Shown here: positions 1 to 9,316 of the stretch, in pieces
How positions within the stretch are numbered: the stretch's first letter is position 1
Layout of the letters: each line of letters begins with the position of its first letter
Source: Actinomycetota bacterium
GTDB lineage: Bacteria > Actinomycetota > Actinomycetes > Nanopelagicales > Nanopelagicaceae
Direction of reading: 5' to 3'
Assembly (NCBI GenBank): GCA_009704555.1
Contig: WLDY01000012.1
Coordinates: 1 to 10,832, forward strand
DNA: 10,832 nt
Position numbers and translations under genes: made by a program
The notes under the pieces: generated by a model
Seen by the model: the letters and a program-made list of their open reading frames with translations, nothing else
What the model was told of the DNA's origin: nothing
The model's database searches: none

Positions 1-3459
<3,459 letters not shown>

Positions 3460-3467
3460 GTTTCGAG

Positions 3468-3473
3468 TTCCTT
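3468..3473 (-). promoter_or_regulatory. Ribosome binding site of gltB
   Basis: AAGGAA on the minus strand ends eight bases before the gltB ATG, a normal Shine-Dalgarno distance. It supports the start at 3459. The resulting N-terminus also has the expected short propeptide before the catalytic cysteine. Confidence 0.65.
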
Positions 3474-3524
3474 CGCGAAAGCAAGAGTTGCGATTGGGAC
3501 GTCGGTGGCCCGGTAGAGGTCTGA

Positions 3525-3554
3525 AGTCTACGCCCGAGGAACCGCGGGTGTCAG
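3525..3554 (-). promoter_or_regulatory. Candidate housekeeping promoter for gltB
   Basis: In the 129-nt gap upstream of gltB the minus strand reads CTGACA (3554-3549), an 18-base spacer, then TAGACT (3530-3525). These match TTGACA at five of six and TATAAT at four of six positions, keeping the TAnnnT pattern typical of actinobacterial -10 boxes. Transcription would begin near 3518 and leave a leader of about 60 nt that contains the AAGGAA ribosome site. This is a motif match by eye only; a start-site map is needed to confirm it. Confidence 0.4.
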
Positions 3555-3567
3555 GCAGGGATGTTCT

Positions 3568-3585
3568 GTATCCGAACGTGGATAC
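3568..3585 (-). terminator. Perfect 6-bp hairpin/dyad just after the VIT gene
   Basis: GTATCC, six bases, then GGATAC form a perfect inverted repeat beginning three bases after the VIT stop codon. On the minus strand no run of T follows, so it is not a classical intrinsic terminator. It could still end or pause the lgt-VIT transcript, since actinobacteria often use hairpins lacking a U-tract. Alternatively it is an operator: its centre lies about 58 bp upstream of the predicted gltB start site, a usual place for an activator. The sequence alone does not decide between these. Confidence 0.3.
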
Positions 3586-3588
3586 GAG

Positions 3589-4296
3589 CTATATGCCGGA
3601 GATCTGGAAAAGGTGGCCGATCCCAGCCGTGATCAGCATGCCGAGTGAGCCGCCGAAGACGATGCGCACCACCGAGCGCGTAACGGAAGATCCTGAACTG
3701 AGTGCGCTGAAGATTCCAGCAAGGATCAGTCCGACCACGGTAATCGCGACGATCGTGAAGACCTTGCCACCGAGCGTCGGAGCAAGGGCACCGAAGATCG
3801 GGATCACTCCGCCGGCGATGAAACTCAATGCGGATGCGAAGGCCGCCTGGAAAGGTCGCGCCCTCGTCAGATGGAATTGACCCAGTTCATCTCGCAGATG
3901 CGCGACGAGTGGATCCTTCGCATGTAACTCTTCGGCGACTTGTTCGGCAAGTTTCCGTGAGAGTCCGCGTTCCATGTAGATGAGAGTCAACTCTTCAAGT
4001 TCACCTTCGGGGTCCTCATCAAGGTGTTCCTGTTCGAGTTTTCGATCGGCTTCCTCGATATCGTTCTGAGAGCGGACCGAGACATACTCACCCACTGCCA
4101 TAGACATCGCACCGGCTGCGATACCGGCGATACCGGCAGCGAAGACTGCATCATTCGCTCCCGCAGAGGCCACACCGATCATCAAGGCGGAAATCGATAC
4201 CAGACCGTCATTCGCGCCCAAGACCGCCGCGCGTAACCATCCGGTGCGATGGGTTCGATGGTCCTCATTGCGCCTCTGTACATCTTCTATCGGCAT
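3589..4296 (-). CDS. VIT/CCC1-family (DUF125) membrane transporter, probable iron/manganese
   Basis: A 235-residue integral membrane protein of the VIT1/CCC1 family, whose known members move Fe2+ or Mn2+ out of the cytoplasm. The N-terminal segment WLRAAVLGANDGLVSISALM (about 20-39) carries the family aspartate (D30). The second membrane segment ends in AGAMSMAVGEYVSVRSQ (61-77), containing the conserved Met and Glu. Residues about 78-140 form an acidic, Glu-rich cytoplasmic loop, as in the metal-binding domain of VIT1. Three more hydrophobic segments lie at about 150-172, 179-199 and 209-230. The ATG at 4296 starts two bases after the lgt stop; the frame could extend to an ATG at 4374, but that would overlap lgt by 76 bases and add non-conserved sequence. 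It is probably co-transcribed with lgt. The metal is not determined. Confidence 0.88.
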   Translation of the reverse strand: MPIEDVQRRNEDHRTHRTGWLRAAVLGANDGLVSISALMIGVASAGANDAVFAAGIAGIAAGAMSMAVGEYVSVRSQNDIEEADRKLEQEHLDEDPEGELEELTLIYMERGLSRKLAEQVAEELHAKDPLVAHLRDELGQFHLTRARPFQAAFASALSFIAGGVIPIFGALAPTLGGKVFTIVAITVVGLILAGIFSALSSGSSVTRSVVRIVFGGSLGMLITAGIGHLFQISGI

Positions 4297-4298
4297 GA

Positions 4299-5129
4299 CT
4301 ACTGGGCCTGATCTTTCACTTTGAGATTCCGGAAGACCAGCAACGCTAGCACGATGGCGATGATTGCGGTCCAAGTGTTGAGTCGAAAGCCGAAGATCTC
4401 ATTTGCCTCATCGATGCGAAGTTGCTCGATCAGGAGACGTCCGAAGGAATAGAGCGCGACATAGAGCGCGAAGATCCTTCCAGGATTCGAAGAGAGCCGG
4501 GTGGTGAGACGGATCAAGAGCAATGCGACGATTGTGCTCCAGATCGCTTCGTAGAGGAAAGTGGGATGGAACGTCTCGAATTGACGGTACTCAAAGGGGC
4601 GGTAGCGGGCATCGATCTCGAGCGCCCAAGGCAGATCGCTCGGTCGGCCGAAGAGTTCCTGATTGAACCAATTCCCAAAACGTCCGATTGCTTGCGCAAA
4701 GAGGATGCCTGGTGCGATCGCATCAGCGAACTGCGCGAAAGAGATACCCACTTCACCACGGCGCTTGAGATAGCGAAAGGCAACCCACGCACCGACACCG
4801 CCAAGACCGATGGCTCCCCAGATTCCGAGGCCACCTTCCCAGATATAGAGAGCAGAGAGCGGATCCCCGCCACTTCCAAAGTACTCATCCGGACTCGTGG
4901 CCACGTGGTAGATGCGCCCGCCGATGACGCCAGCTGGGACTGCGATGACTGCGACATCACTGACGAGAGACTTCGGTGCTCCCATCGCCTGTGCTCGGCG
5001 ACTGCCGACCATGACAGCGATGACGACTCCGAGGATGATGGAGAGTGCGTAATAGCGGACCGATATCGGCCCGAGTTCGAGGATGTTCGAATCTGGAGAG
5101 GGCAGTGAGAGTGGGATCGCCACCTCCAC
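4299..5129 (-). CDS. lgt: Phosphatidylglycerol--prolipoprotein diacylglyceryl transferase Lgt
   Basis: Lgt transfers diacylglycerol from phosphatidylglycerol to the lipobox cysteine of prolipoproteins at the cytoplasmic membrane, the first step of lipoprotein maturation. The 276-residue protein has about seven hydrophobic segments. It carries the Lgt signature at 149-161 (GRFGNWFNQELFG, with R150, N153 and E158), then HPTFLYE (188-194) and YSFGRLLIEQLR (227-238), which contains the second essential arginine. The early RYYALSIILG (25-34) and IWEGGLGIWGA (96-106) are also family-like. The start is GTG, three bases after the dsbA-like stop. A second in-frame GTG at 5123 is equally possible, because no ribosome site clearly favours one. 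The C-terminus has little of the long tail seen in many actinobacterial Lgt proteins. It probably shares a transcript with the genes on both sides. Confidence 0.96.
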   Translation of the reverse strand: MEVAIPLSLPSPDSNILELGPISVRYYALSIILGVVIAVMVGSRRAQAMGAPKSLVSDVAVIAVPAGVIGGRIYHVATSPDEYFGSGGDPLSALYIWEGGLGIWGAIGLGGVGAWVAFRYLKRRGEVGISFAQFADAIAPGILFAQAIGRFGNWFNQELFGRPSDLPWALEIDARYRPFEYRQFETFHPTFLYEAIWSTIVALLLIRLTTRLSSNPGRIFALYVALYSFGRLLIEQLRIDEANEIFGFRLNTWTAIIAIVLALLVFRNLKVKDQAQ

Positions 5130-5132
5130 TAC

Positions 5133-5888
5133 CTACTCGGTCTTCGCTGCTTCGACAGCGCTCTTGAACTCGGCAAGGTCGAAGGTAGGTGACTGACGCT
5201 TCCACTCCTTGCCGTTGATGAAGACCGTCGGTGTTCCCTCTACGCCGTACTTGGCCATCGATTCGGCCACGGTATCGACGAGCTCTCGCTTGGCATCATC
5301 ACGAACACAGGTAGCAAATGAATCTGAAGCGATACCGACCTTCTCGCCGATTCGAACCAGATTGTCTGGATTCCAGAAACCCGAATTCTCAACCGGTGAC
5401 TGGATCACGTACATCGCCTTGTGGAAGTCGAGGAACTTGCCCTCATCGGCTGCACAGAACCCTGCATTTGCAGCGCGTCTGGATTCAGGCCCTAGGAAAG
5501 ACGCAGTATGGAATGCCACTTCTGCTTCACCGCTTCTGACCAATTCATCAATGTATCCGCCGATCGAGGCCTCGAATTGCTGGCAGACCGGACACTGGAA
5601 GTCCTCCCAGATGGACAACTTCAGTGGTGCACCTTGATTGAAGACGATTGCTTTGTCATCCGCATCCGAGACCACCGACTCAAGCGGAGCAGAGACCGGG
5701 AAGTTGTCGAGTGCAGAGAGGTCCTCATCGGTTCCACCTCGCTGCGAGAAGAGGCTGACGACACCAGCGGTGACTACGACGAGCGCGACCATGCTGATCA
5801 CGATCCAACGAGTGACCTTGTCGCCTTCCGCCTTTCGGGAGTCATTGCGTCGAGCTGCACGGGGGTTCTCACGAGGTGTCTTTGGCAT
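5133..5888 (-). CDS. Membrane-anchored DsbA-like thioredoxin-fold oxidoreductase
   Basis: A 251-residue protein with a short, strongly basic cytoplasmic N-terminus (1-26), one membrane segment (about 27-47, not followed by a clear cleavage site) and an extracytoplasmic thioredoxin-fold domain (about 75-250). The active site is C99-P-V-C102 in WEDFQCPVCQQFE, and the cis-proline loop is GTPTVFINGK (T219-P220). This layout fits DsbA/DsbG-like proteins that form or repair disulfides in exported proteins. Two further cysteines, C145 and C194, sit in the helical insertion and may form a structural disulfide. The ATG at 5888 lacks a ribosome site but has TATACT six bases upstream, which suggests a leaderless message. 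In many actinobacteria a similar protein lies between trpA and lgt, and here it directly precedes lgt. The true substrate, and whether it oxidises or reduces, are unknown. Confidence 0.9.
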   Translation of the reverse strand: MPKTPRENPRAARRNDSRKAEGDKVTRWIVISMVALVVVTAGVVSLFSQRGGTDEDLSALDNFPVSAPLESVVSDADDKAIVFNQGAPLKLSIWEDFQCPVCQQFEASIGGYIDELVRSGEAEVAFHTASFLGPESRRAANAGFCAADEGKFLDFHKAMYVIQSPVENSGFWNPDNLVRIGEKVGIASDSFATCVRDDAKRELVDTVAESMAKYGVEGTPTVFINGKEWKRQSPTFDLAEFKSAVEAAKTE

Positions 5889-5894
5889 GGCGAG

Positions 5895-5900
5895 AGTATA
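5895..5900 (-). promoter_or_regulatory. -10 box for a leaderless dsbA-like transcript
   Basis: TATACT on the minus strand (5900-5895) differs from TATAAT at one position. Six bases separate it from the ATG at 5888, so transcription would begin at or within a base of the A of that ATG. No good -35 hexamer is found at 16-19 bases upstream, and no Shine-Dalgarno sequence precedes the start codon. Leaderless genes with only a good -10 box are common in actinobacteria. It would separate the dsbA-lgt-VIT unit from the histidine genes. Confidence 0.5.
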
Positions 5901-5935
5901 GAGAGCGCCACTTAGGGACGCGACCTTACGCTCCC
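5901..5935 (-). terminator. Hairpin between hisI and the dsbA-like gene
   Basis: On the minus strand GGGAGCG (5935-5929) can pair with CGCTCTC (5907-5901), giving seven pairs including one G-T. The 21-base loop can pair further (TAAGG with CCTAA, one mismatch). It begins two bases after the hisI stop and ends directly before the TATACT box. There is no T-run after it, so if it terminates the his transcript it does so as a U-less hairpin. Found by eye, no folding energy calculated. Confidence 0.28.
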
Positions 5936-5936
5936 A

Positions 5937-6287
5937 CTAACAGACTCTGTGATGGAAGCAACTCTTCTCCCCCGTATGGCAGGCAGGACCCTCTTGATGG
6001 ACTACGAAAAGGACGGCATCGCTATCGCAATCGAAGGAGATGGTTCTTATCCACTGACGATTGCCGGAGCTCTCGCCCTTGACCCAGATCTCGCGGCGAC
6101 TTCGACTGAAATAGGTCGCCCTACCAGTTGAGATCGATAGTTCTAGAGCCTTGAGATTGAGATAAGCCAACATCAATACCTCTTTGTTCTCCTCCTCTTG
6201 CACGACGACTGGCAGGAGAGTCGTTTCATCGACGAAGGACGATCTGATCTCCTTCAACTGATCCTCATTGACGATCAAAGCACTCAT
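5937..6287 (-). CDS. hisI: Phosphoribosyl-AMP cyclohydrolase HisI (monofunctional)
   Basis: HisI opens the adenine ring of phosphoribosyl-AMP to give ProFAR, the third step of histidine synthesis. The 116-residue length fits the monofunctional enzyme; there is no fused HisE pyrophosphohydrolase domain. Core motifs are GRATYFSRSRREIWVKGESS (55-74), the metal-binding DCDSD (86-90) and GPACHTGEKSCF (100-111). C87, C103 and C110 are the expected zinc ligands. The ATG at 6287 has GAGGAG nine bases upstream, and a stop lies in frame a few codons before it, so the start is firm. It follows hisF after 45 nt and ends the histidine cluster. In many actinobacteria trpE comes next; here a hairpin and the dsbA-like gene follow. 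Confidence 0.96.
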   Translation of the reverse strand: MSALIVNEDQLKEIRSSFVDETTLLPVVVQEEENKEVLMLAYLNLKALELSISTGRATYFSRSRREIWVKGESSGNRQWIRTISFDCDSDAVLFVVHQEGPACHTGEKSCFHHRVC

Positions 6288-6332
6288 CAGCCCTCACTCC
6301 TCATCTCTTGTCTCAACATCATCTCTGCGAGT

Positions 6333-7109
6333 TCAATCCTGGGAAGGGAGTCGCACGATCTGCCCCGCAGCGGCAATCGATCTCTTCGCCGCGTCGATCG
6401 AGACTGTACCGAAGTGGAAGACGCTAGCGGCGAGAACGGCATCGGCACCCGCTTCGACTGCTCTTGGGAAGTCCTCAATCTTTCCCGCACCGCCACTGGC
6501 GATCAAAGGAAGTGACAACTCTTGTCGAAAGAGAGAGATCATCTCCAGATCAAAACCATCTCTCGTGCCGTCTGCATCCATCGAATTGAGAAGTACCTCG
6601 CCCGCACCGCGTTCACTCGCCTCTTTCGCCCAGGAAAGAGCATCACGCCCAGCACTCTGCCTGCCGCCATGGGTTGTCACCTCGAAGCCACTCGATTGCG
6701 AGCTCTCGCGTCGTGCATCCACCGAGACGACAAGGACTTGGGATCCAAAAGTCGATGCGATCTCATCGATCAACTCCGGACGTATGATCGCTGCGGTATT
6801 GACCGAGACTTTGTCTGCTCCTGCTCGCAGTAGTCGATCGACATCCTCTTTCGACCTGATACCGCCGCCGACAGTGAGCGGGATGAATATCTGCTCAGCA
6901 CATCTCTTCACCATCTCAAGCGTCGTAGCTCTCCCCTGCTCGCTCGCGGAGATATCGAGGAAGGTCAATTCATCCGCACCTTCCGAGCCATAGCGCGAGG
7001 CGAGTTCTACCGGATCGCCAGCATCTCGTAGGTCTCGGAAGTGGGTTCCTTTCACGACTCGACCGTCTTTGACATCAAGGCAAGGAATGACTCGGACCGC
7101 CACTTTCAT
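6333..7109 (-). CDS. hisF: Imidazole glycerol phosphate synthase cyclase subunit HisF
   Basis: HisF is the (beta/alpha)8-barrel partner of HisH. It uses ammonia delivered by HisH to turn PRFAR into imidazole glycerol phosphate and AICAR. The 258-residue protein starts [16 protein letters not shown], giving the catalytic D12; the second catalytic aspartate is D131 in VVSVDARRE. Phosphate-binding loops are LTVGGGIRS (79-87) and [12 protein letters not shown] (203-214), and [15 protein letters not shown] (173-187) is typical of HisF. The ATG at 7109 was chosen because AAGGTGG lies four bases upstream and the N-terminus matches the family. An upstream in-frame ATG (7172) would add 21 unrelated residues and run into hisA. 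The gap to hisA is 38 nt. Next to hisH-hisA, it completes the PRFAR branch. Confidence 0.97.
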   Translation of the reverse strand: MKVAVRVIPCLDVKDGRVVKGTHFRDLRDAGDPVELASRYGSEGADELTFLDISASEQGRATTLEMVKRCAEQIFIPLTVGGGIRSKEDVDRLLRAGADKVSVNTAAIIRPELIDEIASTFGSQVLVVSVDARRESSQSSGFEVTTHGGRQSAGRDALSWAKEASERGAGEVLLNSMDADGTRDGFDLEMISLFRQELSLPLIASGGAGKIEDFPRAVEAGADAVLAASVFHFGTVSIDAAKRSIAAAGQIVRLPSQD

Positions 7110-7147
7110 GGCACCACCTTGGTGAGATCCTGAGATCGAATTCCCGC

Positions 7148-7885
7148 TCATGAACGCTCGGCGACCTCGCACGCCTCCGCAACGGTGAAGAAGCCCTCAT
7201 AGAAGGCCTTACCGATGATGACTCCTTCTACCCCGACACTCACTAATTCGCGGAGTGATGCGATGTCTTCGAGTGAGGCCACACCACCTGACGCGATGAT
7301 GGCGCCGGAGGTCAATGCGGCGCTCTCTCGCAAGAGTTCGAGGTTGGGACCCGTGAGAGTTCCATCTTTGGAGATATCAGTGACCATGTACGTTCGACAT
7401 CCCACCTCTTCGAACCGCTTGATCAGTTCCACCATAGGTCCGGCGCTCTTGGTCCAACCGTGTGTCGCCACCAGACCATCTCGCACGTCGAGACCGATGA
7501 CGATGCGATCCGTGTACTTCTCAATCATGCTTGCCGCCCATGTGGGATTCTCGACCGCAGCTGTACCAAGTGTGACTCGGTGAGCACCGGTATCGAGCGC
7601 TCGTGCCACCGAATCAGAATCTCGAAGTCCACCAGAGACCTCGACGGAGATATCAACTTTCGCAACAATCGACTCTACGATCCCGCGATTGTCACCAGCT
7701 CCGAAAGCTGCATCGAGGTCGACGACGTGCAACCATCGCGCTCCAGTACGTTCAAATTCATAGGCACGCTCGACAGGGTCACCGTAATCAGTCACCTGGG
7801 ACGCCCGCCCTTGGTGGAGTCGAACCGCCCTCCCACCTTTGATATCGATAGCGGGAATGATGGTGAGGGGAGGTTGTGAGGACAT
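7148..7885 (-). CDS. hisA: ProFAR isomerase HisA, PriA-like (possible HisA/TrpF)
   Basis: HisA isomerises ProFAR to PRFAR; in most actinobacteria the homologue PriA also isomerises phosphoribosylanthranilate for tryptophan. The 245-residue barrel has [18 protein letters not shown] (9-26, catalytic D14), [15 protein letters not shown] (54-68, strongly PriA-like), VSGGLRD (83-89), GLDVRDG (131-137, catalytic D133), [13 protein letters not shown] (169-181) and [12 protein letters not shown] (197-208). In loop 5 the sequence is ATHGWTK: the tryptophan (W144) is kept, but the arginine that PriA has two residues before it is histidine (H142). The LHQG near the N-terminus is also more like ordinary HisA than PriA's usual LVQG. 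The ATG at 7885 follows GGAGAAG; another ATG at 7906 overlaps the hisH stop as ATGA and would add seven residues. Whether the TrpF activity remains is unknown. Confidence 0.95.
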   Translation of the reverse strand: MSSQPPLTIIPAIDIKGGRAVRLHQGRASQVTDYGDPVERAYEFERTGARWLHVVDLDAAFGAGDNRGIVESIVAKVDISVEVSGGLRDSDSVARALDTGAHRVTLGTAAVENPTWAASMIEKYTDRIVIGLDVRDGLVATHGWTKSAGPMVELIKRFEEVGCRTYMVTDISKDGTLTGPNLELLRESAALTSGAIIASGGVASLEDIASLRELVSVGVEGVIIGKAFYEGFFTVAEACEVAERS

Positions 7886-7902
7886 CTTCTCCGTAGTTTC
7901 TC

Positions 7903-8532
7903 TCATCGCCAGGACCGAACCCAATTCTCCAAGAGATGTAGGCCGGCATCGCCACTCTTCTCAGGATGGAACTGCGTGGCAGAGAGGGATCCAAACTCCA
8001 AGGCAGCGAGGAATCGAGCTCCGTGCTCGCTCCATGATGGTAGATAGTCAGGCAACGCGGCGTTGCTCTGCTGCTGCAATCTCCCGTAGGAGTGCACGAA
8101 GTAGAAGCGCTCATCTTCGACGCCATCAAACAATCGGGATCCGGGGGCGGCGTCGACGAGATTCCAACCCATATGCGGCAAGATCGAAGCAGGAATCCGC
8201 TCGATTCCTTCTTCGAAGATCGCGAGACCCTGCACACCAGCGCTCTCGGTGCTGCACTGAAAGAGGATCTGAAGTCCTACGCAAAGTCCCAGAGTTGGAC
8301 GTCCTCGCCTCAATCGCTCTGCGACGATCTCATCACCACGAATCGCCCTAAGTCCGGTCATGCACTGCCCGAATGCACCAACACCAGGGACGACGAGTCC
8401 ATCGGCATTGACGGCGACTTCAAAGTCGCTCGTGATGACCACGGAGCTTCCCGTGGTCGCGAGCGCTCGTTCGACCGATCGGATGTTTCCGGAACCGTAG
8501 TCGAGAACTGCAGTCTTCGAGGTGCCACTCAC
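7903..8532 (-). CDS. hisH: Imidazole glycerol phosphate synthase glutaminase subunit HisH
   Basis: HisH is the class I glutaminase that supplies ammonia to HisF. The 209-residue protein has the oxyanion-strand motif VVPGVGAFG (47-55), the nucleophile C84 in GLCVGLQILF (82-91), PHMGWNLV (119-126), FVHSYG (145-150) and the catalytic H189 and E191 in TQFHPEKSGDAG (186-197). The usual N-terminal TAVLDYGSGNIRSV is present. The start is GTG at 8532: a TAG lies in frame a few codons upstream and no other start codon lies before the conserved core, so GTG is well supported although no ribosome site precedes it. A 96-nt gap separates it from hisB. The stop is 17 nt before hisA, or overlaps it if hisA begins at 7906. 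The HisH and HisF subunits are encoded either side of hisA. Confidence 0.97.
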   Translation of the reverse strand: MSGTSKTAVLDYGSGNIRSVERALATTGSSVVITSDFEVAVNADGLVVPGVGAFGQCMTGLRAIRGDEIVAERLRRGRPTLGLCVGLQILFQCSTESAGVQGLAIFEEGIERIPASILPHMGWNLVDAAPGSRLFDGVEDERFYFVHSYGRLQQQSNAALPDYLPSWSEHGARFLAALEFGSLSATQFHPEKSGDAGLHLLENWVRSWR

Positions 8533-8628
8533 AACGGAAGGCTACTCAACGTGATGGAGCGTTCGGTGATGATTTGCCCTAACGGATTCTCTTCGCGATT
8601 CCTTCACTTCTCTAGCGTCTGGGATGCT

Positions 8629-9213
8629 TTAGAGCGAGCCCTTGGTAGAGGGGATTCCGCTGACGCGCGAGTCCAGCGCGACAGCGTCTCGAAGCGCACG
8701 CGCCACCGCTTTGAACTGAGCCTCGAAGACGTGATGGGCATTCCGTCCCTCAAGGACGCGGATGTGAAGCGCAATGCGGGCCTCAGCCACGATCGACTCC
8801 CAGATGTGCTTACCCAAAGTTGTGTCGAAGGTACCGATCAGCTCCACGATCTCTGGCTGTCGGTGGACGAGATATGGCCTACCGGAGAGATCGACTGCAG
8901 CCTGAACTAGGACCTCATCGAGAGGAACCAACGCATCACCGAACCTTCGGATCCCACTCTTATCGCCAAGTGCGGTGCGAAGGGCCTCACCGAAAGCGAG
9001 TGAGGTGTCCTCGACAGTGTGATGGGAGTCGACCTCAACATCCCCTTCGGTCTTCACCGTCAGATCGAAACCTGCATGTTTGCCTAGCTGCGAGAGCATG
9101 TGGTCAAAGAACGGGACTCCAGTGGAGACGTCGATCGTCCCACTTCCATCGAGGTTGAGTGAGATTGAAACCGAGGATTCCTTCGTACTTCTCTCAACCT
9201 TGGCGGTTCTCAT
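8629..9213 (-). CDS. hisB: Imidazole glycerol phosphate dehydratase HisB (monofunctional)
   Basis: HisB dehydrates imidazole glycerol phosphate to imidazole acetol phosphate. The 194-residue length is that of the dehydratase alone, without the histidinol-phosphatase domain fused to it in enterobacteria; the phosphatase must be encoded elsewhere. Metal-ligand motifs are present in both repeats: GVPFFDHML (32-40), DSHHTVED (62-69, H64, H65, E68), PLDE (97-100) and GRNAHHVFEAQFKAVARAL (156-174, H160, H161, E164). The end, GIPSTKGSL, is the standard HisB tail. The ATG at 9213 has GGGAAG about seven bases upstream. It is preceded by a 103-nt gap after hisC that holds a tandem repeat, and followed by a 96-nt gap before hisH. 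Confidence 0.97.
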   Translation of the reverse strand: MRTAKVERSTKESSVSISLNLDGSGTIDVSTGVPFFDHMLSQLGKHAGFDLTVKTEGDVEVDSHHTVEDTSLAFGEALRTALGDKSGIRRFGDALVPLDEVLVQAAVDLSGRPYLVHRQPEIVELIGTFDTTLGKHIWESIVAEARIALHIRVLEGRNAHHVFEAQFKAVARALRDAVALDSRVSGIPSTKGSL

Positions 9214-9253
9214 CGCTCTACTTCCCTACCTTCTCTACTGGCTCCCCTGACAC

Positions 9254-9280
9254 CGATGACGCTGATGACGCCGATGACGC
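9254..9280. repeat. Three tandem 9-bp units in the hisC-hisB gap
   Basis: The plus strand reads three adjacent copies of the 9-mer (c/t)gatgacgc, with one variable base. On the minus strand the unit is GCGTCATC(G/A), and a degenerate fourth copy (GTGTCA...) follows toward hisB. It lies between the hisC stop and hisB start. The unit is a multiple of three, so it does not shift any frame. It may be simple replication slippage; no function is evident. Confidence 0.75.
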
Positions 9281-9316
9281 GACAAGACATTGACACATTC
9301 AAGTCTCAGAAGGCTA

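Noticed and set aside
3589..4374. Longer VIT protein starting at 4374
   Set aside because: The extra 26 residues overlap lgt by 76 bases and are not VIT-like; the ATG at 4296, two bases after the lgt stop, fits better.
4422..5108. A 228-codon open frame on the plus strand opposite lgt
   Set aside because: It is antisense to an unmistakable Lgt with intact signature, has no recognisable motif or ribosome site, and is explained by codon bias of the real gene.
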